The notes beneath the pieces were generated by a model, which was given only the letters and a program-made list of their open reading frames with translations, was not told where the DNA came from and did not search any database. From Monoglobus sp964442605 (GTDB taxonomy: Bacteria > Bacillota > Clostridia > Monoglobales > Monoglobaceae): a stretch of 64,000 nt of DNA. The stretch spans positions 1 through 64,000 of the forward strand of contig CAYTZR010000004.1 in assembly GCA_964442605.1 (NCBI GenBank). Reading direction: 5' to 3'. Both the position numbers and the translations under genes were made by a program. Below, piece after piece: positions 50,721 to 59,395 of this stretch. The first letter of the stretch is position 1. Every line of letters begins with the position of its first letter.

Positions 50721-51008
50721 GAGTTTTTTAAAATATTTTTAACATTTTTGCAAAGTGGATAATATAATCGTAATTTGTCAAATTTTTTGGTCTATTTTTT
50801 CGCCAAAATCAGAATATATTGCGGTTTTCCAAAATAGAATACACAATATATTCCGATTTGTCTTTGGCAAGATTTCAGGATTAACCTTAAAAAATTATTA
50901 ACCCGTGGTTATTGTACACCATACATACGAATAAAAATGGTGAAATACGCGAATTTTGTTTACAAATACATCAAATAAGTATTACAAAACGGTAAGGCGG
51001 AGATACAT
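50721..51008. other. AT-rich region upstream of spmA
   Basis: No gene is seen. One CAAAGTGGAT decamer on the plus strand (50751-50760) resembles an extra MraZ box. TTAACA and TATAAT-like hexamers on the plus strand near 50739-50767 could be a promoter directed at spmAB, and CATACATA (50920-50927) could be a sporulation sigma -10. None is convincing. Confidence 0.3.
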
Positions 51009-51599
51009 ATGATGAATTATATATGGGGCGGATTGGTTATTGTTTCCCTTATAACCTCGGTCTTTACGGGCAGGGTGGAGCAGACAGCCGCTGCCGCGGT
51101 CAGCGGTGCGGGGGATGCCGTAACACTTTCAATATCTCTTATGGGAATAATGTGCCTGTGGACGGGTATTTCTAAAATCGGCGAGGAGGCGGGGCTGATA
51201 AATGTTATTGCAAAGGTTTTAAAGCCGGTTTTGAGGTTGGTGTTTCCTAAGCTTGATCCTCATTCAAAAGCGTTCGGAAGCGTTGTTATGAACATAGTGG
51301 CAAACCTTTTGGGGATGGGAAATGCCGCCACCCCTCTGGGAATCAACGCCGTGAGGCAGCTTAAAGAAATAAGCCCGCGCGGCGATACCGCGTCCGACGA
51401 TATGTGTATGCTCGTTGTTCTTAATACCGCCTCGCTGCAGCTTATACCGACAACCTTGATTTCGCTCAGGCAAAGCTATGGCTCTGCCGCTCCGGGAAGC
51501 GTTATACTTCCCATATGGATTTGTGAAGCTTGCGCGCTGATAATGGGTGTTACCATGGCAAAGCTGCTAAAGCGGAAGAAAAATAAGGTGGAAAAATAA
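51009..51599 (+). CDS. spmA: Spore maturation protein A
   Basis: This 196-residue membrane protein with five to six hydrophobic segments belongs to the SpmA family (nucleoside-recognition/Gate domain). Conserved parts are LWTGISKIGEEAGLI, VVMNIVANLLGMGNAATPLG and LNTASLQLIPTT. In Bacillus and Clostridium SpmA and SpmB are needed for dehydration of the spore core. The next gene is spmB. The stop codon lies in a 23-bp tandem duplication. Confidence 0.93.
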   Translation: MMNYIWGGLVIVSLITSVFTGRVEQTAAAAVSGAGDAVTLSISLMGIMCLWTGISKIGEEAGLINVIAKVLKPVLRLVFPKLDPHSKAFGSVVMNIVANLLGMGNAATPLGINAVRQLKEISPRGDTASDDMCMLVVLNTASLQLIPTTLISLRQSYGSAAPGSVILPIWICEACALIMGVTMAKLLKRKKNKVEK

Positions 51600-51640
51600 A
51601 AGGAAAAACAAGCGGAAAATTAAAAGGAAAAACAAATGGA
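51594..51640. repeat. Tandem duplication at the spmA stop / spmB ribosome site
   Basis: AAATAAAAGGAAAAACAAGC-type unit at 51594-51616 is repeated at 51617-51640 with three differences. The first copy contains the spmA stop TAA and the second the AAGGAAAAAC ribosome site and ATG of spmB. The duplication therefore created a second copy of the stop-plus-ribosome-site segment. Confidence 0.8.
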
Positions 51641-52157
51641 AATAATCTCTATATACTCGGTTCCTGCCTTTATATTTATATTCCTGATGTATGGCTTAAT
51701 CAAAAAAACGGATGTGTACGACTGCTTTGTCACCGGCGCAAAAACAGGGCTTGAGTCCACGTTTAACATCATTCCGTCTCTCATCGGACTTATGGCGGCA
51801 ATAGCCATGTTCAGGGAAAGCGGGTGCCTTGAGCTTATATCAAGCGCGATAAAACCGGTGACCGATCTTTTACATATGCCGAGCGAGCTGGTTCCTCTCA
51901 GCCTTTTAAGACCGGTTTCGGGAAGCGCCGCGATAGCGGTGGTGACCGATATTTTTGACACATTAGGTCCCGATTCCGTTCAGGGACGGATCGCTTCGAT
52001 AATGATGGGTTCTACCGAAACAACATTTTACACAATTGCCGTGTATTTCGGCAGCGCGGGGATTAAAAATATAAGATTTACGCTGCTTGCCGCATTAACG
52101 GCGGATATAACGGGTATACTTATGTCTGTCGCGTTGGTTCGTTTTTTCGGTTTTTAG
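51636..52157 (+). CDS. spmB: Spore maturation protein B
   Basis: This 173-residue membrane protein of the SpmB family, partner of SpmA, has FKESG-like AMFRESGCLE, LLRPVSGSAA and a MMGSTETTFYTIAVYFGSAG segment with conserved polar residues in a membrane helix. It acts in the spore-forming membranes in relatives. It uses the ribosome site in the duplicated 51617-51640 segment. Confidence 0.93.
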   Translation: MEIISIYSVPAFIFIFLMYGLIKKTDVYDCFVTGAKTGLESTFNIIPSLIGLMAAIAMFRESGCLELISSAIKPVTDLLHMPSELVPLSLLRPVSGSAAIAVVTDIFDTLGPDSVQGRIASIMMGSTETTFYTIAVYFGSAGIKNIRFTLLAALTADITGILMSVALVRFFGF

Positions 52158-52168
52158 AACATAAAATA

Positions 52169-52197
52169 TTGACAGATGAAAATTAATATTATATAAT
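52169..52197 (+). promoter_or_regulatory. Consensus promoter of the sodium symporter gene
   Basis: TTGACA (52169-52174), a 17-bp spacer and TATAAT (52192-52197) are perfect and lie 34 bp before the start codon. Confidence 0.9.
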
Positions 52198-52230
52198 TCT
52201 TTCATATTAAAATGTGAGAGGGTTTATGTA

Positions 52231-53580
52231 ATGAAGAAAAATACTTTTTCAAACAGTGTGGGTTTTGTTCTCGCGGCGGCATCATCGGCAATAGGATTGG
52301 GTAATATATGGAGATTTCCGTATCTCGCCGCCAAATACGGCGGCGGAATATTCTTGCTTATCTATATTATATTGGTGGTCACGTTTGGATTTACACTTAT
52401 GATAACCGAAAACGCGATAGGAAGAAAAACCGGTCTCGGTCCTTTATGCGCCTTTTCAAAAATAAACAAAAAGTTTGGCTTTATCGGAGTTTTGGCGTTT
52501 ATAGTACCTTGTATAATCATGCCGTACTACAACGTAATAGGCGGCTGGATAATCAAGTATTTTGTGATGTTTATTTCCAACAACGCGGACGTAAGCGGTG
52601 ATGAATTTTTCGGAAATATGCTGGCAAACAGCCCCGGTGAGCTTATAGGCTATCAGTTTTTGTTCACGGCGCTTACAACATTAATCATAGTCGGCGGCGT
52701 ACAAAAGGGCATAGAACGGGCAAGCCGGATACTAATGCCTCTTTTGCTGATTTTGTCGATAGCTGTCGCGGTGTATTCATGTACGCTGCCCGGAGCAGTA
52801 GGAGGTATAAAATACTTCTTTATACCGAAATTTGAGAACTTTTCGTTTAACAGCATATTGGCTGCGTTGGGGCAAATGTTCTACTCTCTGTCTCTGGCTA
52901 TGGGCATTATGATTTCATACGGCTCATATTTGCCAAAGGAATCAAATCTTGAAAAGAGCGTCGGCAGAATTGAAATATTCGATACAGCCATTGCCATTCT
53001 CGCGGGGCTGATGATAATACCCGCCGTATTTGCCTTTTCGGGCGGTAATACGGAAACGCTAAACGCCGGACCTAAGCTTATGTTTATAACATTGCCAAAG
53101 GTTTTTTACTCAATGGGACACGCAAGAGTTATAGGCTCTGTGTTCTTTATCCTGGTATTTTTTGCGGCGATTACATCGTCATTGTCAATAATGGAGGCAA
53201 TAGTATCCAGCATTATGGACAAAATCGGCATAAACAGAACAAAAACATCGATAATCATAGGCTTGCTGGTATTTCTTGTGGGTACGTTTGTTTCACTTGG
53301 ATATAACATTCTTGATTTCATAACAATCGCGGGAATGACTATTCTTGACATATTTGACTTTGTGTCAAATTCCGTAATCATGCCTATAACGGCTTTGGCA
53401 ACATGTATATTCATCGGCTGGTTTGCCGGAGTTAATACAATAAGCGATGAAGTGGAGCTTTCCGGAGAGTTCCGCAGAAAGAAGCTTTACACTGTAATGG
53501 TGAAATACATAGCGCCCGTATTTACTGTTCTGATACTCATATCATCGGTGCTCTCGGCATTTGGAATTATATCATTATAG
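52231..53580 (+). CDS. Sodium-dependent NSS-family transporter
   Basis: This is a 449-residue transporter of the neurotransmitter:sodium symporter family (LeuT fold) with about eleven to twelve membrane segments. The N-terminal signature GFVLAAASSAIGLGNIWRFPYLAAKYGG and FSLSLAMGI-like SLSLAMGIMISYGSY around the substrate site are clear. It probably imports an amino acid with Na+; the substrate cannot be read from the sequence. It has its own promoter. Confidence 0.93.
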   Translation: MKKNTFSNSVGFVLAAASSAIGLGNIWRFPYLAAKYGGGIFLLIYIILVVTFGFTLMITENAIGRKTGLGPLCAFSKINKKFGFIGVLAFIVPCIIMPYYNVIGGWIIKYFVMFISNNADVSGDEFFGNMLANSPGELIGYQFLFTALTTLIIVGGVQKGIERASRILMPLLLILSIAVAVYSCTLPGAVGGIKYFFIPKFENFSFNSILAALGQMFYSLSLAMGIMISYGSYLPKESNLEKSVGRIEIFDTAIAILAGLMIIPAVFAFSGGNTETLNAGPKLMFITLPKVFYSMGHARVIGSVFFILVFFAAITSSLSIMEAIVSSIMDKIGINRTKTSIIIGLLVFLVGTFVSLGYNILDFITIAGMTILDIFDFVSNSVIMPITALATCIFIGWFAGVNTISDEVELSGEFRRKKLYTVMVKYIAPVFTVLILISSVLSAFGIISL

Positions 53581-53672
53581 TATTATAATAGTCTGCCGCA
53601 TGATAATCTGCTAAATGATAGTCCGTCACATGTGCCGGTATTGTCAAGACATCATCAAGACATTATATAATA

Positions 53673-53705
53673 ATTTTCGAATAGATTTTCGAATAGATTT
53701 TCGAG
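53673..53705. repeat. Tandem repeat, 12-bp unit nearly three times
   Basis: ATTTTCGAATAG occurs at 53673-53684 and 53685-53696 and again in part at 53697-53705. It lies in the gap between the symporter and gltX. The rest of 53581-53800 has no gene. Confidence 0.75.
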
Positions 53706-53728
53706 TATTTAAAATAAAACCGGATAGC

Positions 53729-53757
53729 TTGACTTATTGAGGAAAAAATAGTAAAAT
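53729..53757 (+). promoter_or_regulatory. Promoter of gltX
   Basis: TTGACT (53729-53734), a 17-bp spacer and TAAAAT (53752-53757) lie 44 bp before the gltX start. Confidence 0.75.
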
Positions 53758-53800
53758 ATATGATGTTGTTTACTTAATATATCACGAGGAGAACATATAT

Positions 53801-55441
53801 ATGAACAAAAATCATGAGCTTGCCGAGCTGCTCTTTGGTCACATAACAAAGCAGCCGGAATATTATGAAGAAAAATACCCTAAGCGCAATCTGCCGGAGG
53901 GAACTCCGGTTACCCGTATAGGTCCCAGCCCCACAGGCTTTGTGCACTTGGGAAATTTATATAACGCTATTATCGGGGAAAGGCTCGCGCACCAAAACGG
54001 CGGAACATTCTTTTTAAGAGTCGAGGACACAGACGCGAAACGTGAAGTGGAGGGCGCGGTTGAACTTGTTATATCCGCTATGGATTTTTTCGGAATTCAC
54101 TTTGACGAGGGAGCGACCGCAAACGGAGACATGGGCGAATACGGACCGTACCGTCAGCGTCTCAGAAAAGAGATATATCAGTGCTTTGCCAAAAAATTGG
54201 TTGAAATGGGTCTTGCGTATCCGTGCTTCTGCTCTGAGAGCGATCTTGCCGAAATGCGTGAAAAGCAGATTGCGGACAAGCTGAACTTCGGCTACTACGG
54301 AAAGTGGGCAAGGTGCCGCGATTTATCCGTAGATGAAGTAAGGCAAAAAATTGAAAACGGCGAGGAGTACGTTTTGCGCTTCCGTTCACACGGCGATGAA
54401 AACAACCATATAGAGGTCTTTGACGGTATACGCGGCGCTCTTAATGTGTCTGAAAATTACCAGGATTTTGTCCTGCTTAAGTCTGACGGAATACCAACGT
54501 ACCACTTTGCTCATGTTATAGATGACCACCTTATGCGCACAACCCATGTTGTACGCGGTGAGGAATGGCTGTCAACACTGCCGATACACGTGCAGCTGTT
54601 TGACGCGCTGGGCTTTGAGAGACCCATCTATTGCCACACTGCCGTACTTATGAAGATGGACGGCGGTACCAAACGCAAGCTTTCTAAGAGAAAGGATCCC
54701 GAGCTGGGGCTTGACTACTACAGGTCTGAAGGCTACGTTCCGAGAGCGGTTTGGGAATACCTGCTGACGGTACTTAATTCCAACTTTGAGGAATGGAGAG
54801 CAGAAAACCCGAACGCCACGATTGATGAATTTAAATTCACACTTGAAAAGATGAGCAACTCGGGCGCACTCTTTGATTTGATGAAGCTTGAGGACGTAAG
54901 CCGCGAGGTTTTGCTTAGAACCGCGGCGCATGACATATATGATGAATTTTCCGAATGGCTTAAGAGGTATGACCCCGAGTTTTATAAAGTATTCACCCGC
55001 GACCGTGAATATTCCGAAAGAATACTCGATGTTGGCAGAAGCGGGAACAGACCGAGAAAGGATTTGACCTCATGGAAGCAGGCGCGGCGGTTCCTGTCAT
55101 TCTATTTTCCCGAAACATTTGCCATCGAGGACGAATTTCCCGAAAGAGTTTCCGCTGAGGACAGAAAAGAAATCTTTAAGCGTTACCTCGACGCCTTTGA
55201 CATAAACGATGACAGCTCGCAGTGGTTCCAAAAAATAAGGGATATAACAGACGCGCTTGGTTACGCGGTAAAACCAAAGGATTTTAAAAAGAACCCGGAT
55301 ATGTATAAGGGCAGCGTCAGCGATGTAAGCGCGGTTATCCGCGTAGCCCTAACCGGTAGAACCAACTCGCCCGACCTTTGGGAAATTTGCCAAATAATAG
55401 GCGAAAACGAGATGAGAGCAAGAATTAACCGTGCAATATAG
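53801..55441 (+). CDS. gltX: Glutamyl-tRNA synthetase
   Basis: This is a 546-residue class I synthetase charging tRNA-Glu. The HIGH-equivalent is in GPSPTGFVHLGNLYNA, the KMSKS-equivalent is KLSKRKDPELG, and RVEDTDAKREVEGA and GEEWLSTLPIHV are conserved. It is longer than typical bacterial GltX (about 470-490). The C-terminal helical domain is divergent, and it may be a lineage-specific form. Whether it also charges tRNA-Gln cannot be told. AGGAGA precedes ATG 53801. A MetRS-like gene follows 26 bp later. Confidence 0.93.
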   Translation: MNKNHELAELLFGHITKQPEYYEEKYPKRNLPEGTPVTRIGPSPTGFVHLGNLYNAIIGERLAHQNGGTFFLRVEDTDAKREVEGAVELVISAMDFFGIHFDEGATANGDMGEYGPYRQRLRKEIYQCFAKKLVEMGLAYPCFCSESDLAEMREKQIADKLNFGYYGKWARCRDLSVDEVRQKIENGEEYVLRFRSHGDENNHIEVFDGIRGALNVSENYQDFVLLKSDGIPTYHFAHVIDDHLMRTTHVVRGEEWLSTLPIHVQLFDALGFERPIYCHTAVLMKMDGGTKRKLSKRKDPELGLDYYRSEGYVPRAVWEYLLTVLNSNFEEWRAENPNATIDEFKFTLEKMSNSGALFDLMKLEDVSREVLLRTAAHDIYDEFSEWLKRYDPEFYKVFTRDREYSERILDVGRSGNRPRKDLTSWKQARRFLSFYFPETFAIEDEFPERVSAEDRKEIFKRYLDAFDINDDSSQWFQKIRDITDALGYAVKPKDFKKNPDMYKGSVSDVSAVIRVALTGRTNSPDLWEICQIIGENEMRARINRAI

Positions 55442-55467
55442 CTGCATGACATATTGAGGGGGATAAT

Positions 55468-57495
55468 ATGGGTAAAAATAAGGACAATCAGAATAATATG
55501 CAATACAGACCTAAGAAAGTCAGCGTTTTTGATATTCCCAGACCGACTTTTCCGGAGCGTGCGGTCATAACCGGTGGTATGCCATACGGCAACAAGGAGC
55601 TTCACTTTGGACATGTGGGCGGAGTTTTTGTACAGGCGGACTGCCTGGCAAGATTTCTGCGTGACAGGATAGGCGATGAAAACGTTATTTTCGTTTCAGG
55701 TACCGACTGCTACGGCTCTCCAATTGTCGAAAGCTACCGCAAGCTTGTTGAAAGCGGTGAATTTGACGGTTCGATTGAGGACTTTGTGCGCCGTAATCAT
55801 GAAAGCCAGAAAGAAACCCTTGGCAGGTACGATATAAGCCTGAATATTTTTGCCGCCTCCGGTCTTGACGAGGCAAAGGATATACACGCCGAAGTCAGCC
55901 GTGAACTGATGGAGGATTGGTACAGGAACGGACACCTTAAAAAAATGGTAACCTCTCAGTTCTATGACGCGAAGGCCGGTCAATTTCTTAACGGACGTCA
56001 GGTTGTCGGCAAATGTCCGGTTGACAAGTGCCAGAGCGACAAAGCGTATGCGGACGAATGTTCGCTGGGTCATCAGTATATGCCGGCGGATCTGATAAAT
56101 CCCAAAAGCACCCTTACGGGTGAAACGCCCGAAATGCGCGATGTTACCAACTGGTATATTGATCTTACGAGATTTTCCGATCTGATGCGTGAATATGTGG
56201 ACTCTCTGCCGGAAAAAGGCAACTCAAGACCGCTGGTATACAACACCATAAAGGAGTTTATGCTCCCGCCGATGATTTACATTAAAAACGATTTTTTTGA
56301 GGATTACGAGGCTCTTAAACCACAGTTATCCGAGCACAAGCTGTCTCGAGAGGACAACAAAACGTCGTTTGCGATAGAATTCAAAAGCCTTGACGACAGA
56401 GATAAAGCGAAGGATGTTTTAAACCAAAACGGAATACGCTTCCGCACCGGCAAGACTCTGGTTCCGTTCAGACTTACAGGAAATATAGAATGGGGCGTTC
56501 CCGCTCCCGTGCTGGACGGCGAGGAAGGACTAACTATCTGGGTTTGGCCCGAATCGCTCTGGGCGCCAATATCATTTACCAAAACGTACTTAAAGCGGAA
56601 AGGCAAGCCTGATGATGAATGGAAAAAATACTGGCTCAGCGAAAATTCCGAGGTGTTCCAATTTATCGGTCAGGATAATATTTACTTTTACGGAATAGCG
56701 GAAATGGCGATGTTTATGGCGCTTCAGGGGAAGGACAATCTTACGGTACACCCTAAGGACGGTCAAATGACACTGCCGACGCTTGTCGCCAACAACCACA
56801 TACTGTTTCTAAACAAAAAAGCAAGCAGCAGCGGAGCCGTTAAGCCGCCCATGGCGGATGAGCTTTTGGACTACTACACAGCCGAACAGCTTAGGGCGCA
56901 TTTTCTGGGATTGGGTCTGAGTCTTAAAAGCGTAAGCTTCCAACCAAAGCCTCTTAACCCGACCGCCGGAGAAAAGGATGCCGATCCCGTGGAACGAGAG
57001 GGTAAAATGCTGTCTAACGTATTCAACCGCGTGGCGCGTTCCTGCTTTTATACTATACAAAAGTACGGGGAGGCTATTATGCCTAAGGGTGAAGTGTCGG
57101 AGGATGTTAAGCATGCCGCCGATGAGACAATATTAAAATATGAGCATGCAATGTACAAATTTGAGTTCCACACGGTAATGAATTTGATGGACACATATAT
57201 CCGCGACGCCAACAAGTTCTGGGCAAAGAATATCAAGGATGCCGAGAACGATGATGAAAAACGAAATCAGGTACTGGTTGATACACTTCATATGGTTAAA
57301 ACCGCGATGGTTCTTATGCACCCGATTGCTCCGAAAGGTACCGAGCTTTTAAGAGAGTATCTTAACCTTGACAAGAGCATATGGAGCTGGGACAATATAT
57401 TTAAAACTCTCACTGAATATCTTGAAAGCGAGACCGGTAACCATCCCATAAAGTTCCTGGAGCCGCGCTTTGACTTTTTCCCAATGAAAGTCTAA
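55468..57495 (+). CDS. Methionyl-tRNA-synthetase-like class I tRNA ligase
   Basis: This 675-residue class I synthetase is most like MetRS. The HIGH-equivalent is in GGMPYGNKELHFGHVGG, the catalytic GTDCYG is present, and a knob with CPVDKC and ECSLGH cysteines could bind zinc. There are NWYIDLTRFSD and EWGVPAP, and an anticodon-binding helical domain near the end. The usual KMSKS is replaced by KKASSSGAV near residue 450, so ATP handling may differ. AGGGGG lies before ATG 55468. It is cotranscribed with gltX. Confidence 0.82.
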   Translation: MGKNKDNQNNMQYRPKKVSVFDIPRPTFPERAVITGGMPYGNKELHFGHVGGVFVQADCLARFLRDRIGDENVIFVSGTDCYGSPIVESYRKLVESGEFDGSIEDFVRRNHESQKETLGRYDISLNIFAASGLDEAKDIHAEVSRELMEDWYRNGHLKKMVTSQFYDAKAGQFLNGRQVVGKCPVDKCQSDKAYADECSLGHQYMPADLINPKSTLTGETPEMRDVTNWYIDLTRFSDLMREYVDSLPEKGNSRPLVYNTIKEFMLPPMIYIKNDFFEDYEALKPQLSEHKLSREDNKTSFAIEFKSLDDRDKAKDVLNQNGIRFRTGKTLVPFRLTGNIEWGVPAPVLDGEEGLTIWVWPESLWAPISFTKTYLKRKGKPDDEWKKYWLSENSEVFQFIGQDNIYFYGIAEMAMFMALQGKDNLTVHPKDGQMTLPTLVANNHILFLNKKASSSGAVKPPMADELLDYYTAEQLRAHFLGLGLSLKSVSFQPKPLNPTAGEKDADPVEREGKMLSNVFNRVARSCFYTIQKYGEAIMPKGEVSEDVKHAADETILKYEHAMYKFEFHTVMNLMDTYIRDANKFWAKNIKDAENDDEKRNQVLVDTLHMVKTAMVLMHPIAPKGTELLREYLNLDKSIWSWDNIFKTLTEYLESETGNHPIKFLEPRFDFFPMKV

Positions 57496-57516
57496 AGCTT
57501 AATACTTTAAGAAAAC

Positions 57517-57550
57517 AAAACCGTCTGCGGATCCCCGCCGGACGGTTTTT
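57517..57550. terminator. Bidirectional terminator
   Basis: AAAACCGTC (57517-57525) pairs with GACGGTTTT (57541-57549), with A and T runs on the two sides. It ends the gltX operon and can also serve the convergent aminotransferase operon. Confidence 0.85.
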
Positions 57551-57570
57551 ATTTTATTTATTTATTTTAT

Positions 57571-57600
57571 TTATCTTATTTTATCTTATTTTATCTTACT
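57571..57600. repeat. Tandem repeat at the aminotransferase stop codon, three 10-bp units
   Basis: TTATCTTATT occurs at 57571-57580 and 57581-57590, and TTATCTTACT at 57591-57600. The third unit contains the last codons and stop (57591-57593) of the minus-strand aminotransferase. More degenerate TTTATTTTAT units precede it. Confidence 0.75.
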
Positions 57601-58766
57601 TCTCTTAAAAATGCCTCCATACGATTCAGCGCCTCATTAATATTCTTGATTGAATAGGCATATGAGCACCGTATAAAGCCCTCTCCGCTTTCTCCGAAAG
57701 CGTTTCCGGGAACAACAGCCAGCTTTTTGCTGTAAAGCAGCTCCTCGCAAAATTTGTTTGAGTCCATACCTGTGCTTTTTATGCATGGAAAGCAGTAAAA
57801 CGCTCCCTTTGGTTCAAAGCAGTCGAGTCCCATAGCGTTAAAGCCGCTCACGATTACCTGTCTGCGGTAGTTATAATCATTGCGCATATCCTCGATATCC
57901 GCATCGCCGTTTTTGAGCGCCTCTATGGCCGCATACTGCGCGGTCGTCGGGGCAGACATTATCGCGTACTGGTGCACCTTTGTCATTGCCTTTATAATCG
58001 CGGGGTGTCCCACAGCGTAGCCCAATCTCCAGCCGGTCATCGCATAAGCCTTTGAAAACCCGCTGACAATCATAGTTCTCTCATACATTCCGTCAAGCTC
58101 AGCAATCGAAACATGACGCTCTTTATCATAAGTAAGCTCCGCATAAATTTCATCGGACAGCACCATTATATCGGTACCTCTTAAAACCTCCGCAATTCCC
58201 TCAAGATCGGCTTTAGTCATTACCGCGCCTGTCGGGTTATTCGGAAACGGAAGTATAATCGCTTTGGTTTTCGGCGTAATGGCGCTTTTCAATTCATCAG
58301 GTGTCAGCCTAAAATCATCCTCTGCCTTTGTTTCAAGCACAACAGGAACACCTCCCGCCAGCGCAACAAGAGGCTTATAGCAAACAAAGCTGGGTTCGCA
58401 CACAAGTACCTCATCTCCCGGTTCAATCACGGAACGCAAAAACAAGTCGATCGCCTCGCTTCCTCCGACGGTTACCAAGACTTGACTCAGCGAATCATAT
58501 TTCAGGCTAAAACGGCGGTTCATATAATTGCTTATCTCGTATCGAAGCTCTTTCAGTCCGGCATTTGAGGTATAGTGTGTGTGTCCCTTTTCAAGGGAGT
58601 ATATGCCTACATCCCTGATATGCCACGGCGTGACAAAATCAGGCTCGCCCACACCGAGAGATATGCAATCATCCATCTCTGCGGCAATGTCAAAAAAACG
58701 TCTGATACCGGACGGCGGCATGGCTGAAACAGTCTTGTTTATCATACTTTCAGGATTAAAACTCAT
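57591..58766 (-). CDS. Class I/II PLP-dependent aminotransferase
   Basis: This 391-residue aminotransferase (fold type I, aspartate/aromatic aminotransferase-like) has the PLP lysine in SGFSKAYAMTGWRLGY (near residue 235). It also has GVGEPDFVTPWHI, PNNPTGAV, LSDEIYAEL and the C-terminal arginine in FIRCSYA. It transfers amino groups between an amino acid and a 2-oxo acid. The next gene upstream, an Lrp regulator, overlaps it by 4 bp (ATGA), a common pairing that suggests the regulator controls it. Confidence 0.93.
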   Translation of the reverse strand: MSFNPESMINKTVSAMPPSGIRRFFDIAAEMDDCISLGVGEPDFVTPWHIRDVGIYSLEKGHTHYTSNAGLKELRYEISNYMNRRFSLKYDSLSQVLVTVGGSEAIDLFLRSVIEPGDEVLVCEPSFVCYKPLVALAGGVPVVLETKAEDDFRLTPDELKSAITPKTKAIILPFPNNPTGAVMTKADLEGIAEVLRGTDIMVLSDEIYAELTYDKERHVSIAELDGMYERTMIVSGFSKAYAMTGWRLGYAVGHPAIIKAMTKVHQYAIMSAPTTAQYAAIEALKNGDADIEDMRNDYNYRRQVIVSGFNAMGLDCFEPKGAFYCFPCIKSTGMDSNKFCEELLYSKKLAVVPGNAFGESGEGFIRCSYAYSIKNINEALNRMEAFLREVR

Positions 58767-59263
58767 AAGGATATTACCTCCCTGTCATCAACCGCTGTGT
58801 TTGAGCATATAACTCCGTCAAACTTATAACGCTTTAAGACAAAGTGAGTAGCGGTTCCCACAACGGACTCCATTGTAGCCAAGTGCTGTGAAATAAACAG
58901 AGAAATTTCTCTTATATTTGCGCCCTCAACCGTGATACCGAAATCATAGCTTCCACTCATCAGGTTTATCGCTTTTACCTCAGGATACTGATAAATCCGT
59001 TCAGCAATTCTGTCAAAGCCCTGATCTCTCTGCGGAGTAACCTTAAGCTCGATGTACGCGGTTACTGAGTTGGGACCCGATGCCTTATCCCAATTAACCT
59101 TTGCACCATAACCAAGTATTGTGCCATCCTTTTCAAGCTCGTCAATAATCGCGGCGACCTCTTCCGGCGCGGAGCCAACCATTGTGGCTATTTGCTCAAG
59201 CGCCAATCTGCAATCATTGTGCAAAATACCAAGGATTTTGTCCTTAATTGAATAATTAGACAT
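58763..59263 (-). CDS. Lrp/AsnC-family transcriptional regulator
   Basis: This 166-residue regulator has an N-terminal helix-turn-helix (ILHNDCRLALEQIATMVGSAPEEVAAII, then GTILGYGAKVNW) and a C-terminal RAM (regulation of amino-acid metabolism) domain. The domain ends in SGSYDFGITVEG with TMESVVGTATHFVLKRYK. It probably senses an amino acid and regulates the aminotransferase gene overlapped by its stop. The ATG at 59263 follows TTGGAGGG; longer frames start at codons without ribosome sites. Confidence 0.9.
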   Translation of the reverse strand: MSNYSIKDKILGILHNDCRLALEQIATMVGSAPEEVAAIIDELEKDGTILGYGAKVNWDKASGPNSVTAYIELKVTPQRDQGFDRIAERIYQYPEVKAINLMSGSYDFGITVEGANIREISLFISQHLATMESVVGTATHFVLKRYKFDGVICSNTAVDDREVISL

Positions 59264-59361
59264 ATACAGTCCCTCCAAATCAGAATATAAAAAATTAGAA
59301 TATAATTTGAATATAATAAGTAATGATACCATTTTTAATCCGAAACGTCAAGTGTTTATAC

Positions 59362-59386
59362 AAAAAAAGAACCGCCGAAGCGGTTC
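59362..59386 (-). terminator. Terminator of the G5/3D protein gene
   Basis: On the minus strand GAACCGC and GCGGTTC pair around TTCG, followed by seven T residues (59362-59368). It lies ten bases after the stop codon. Confidence 0.92.
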
Positions 59387-59395
59387 ATTTTAAAA

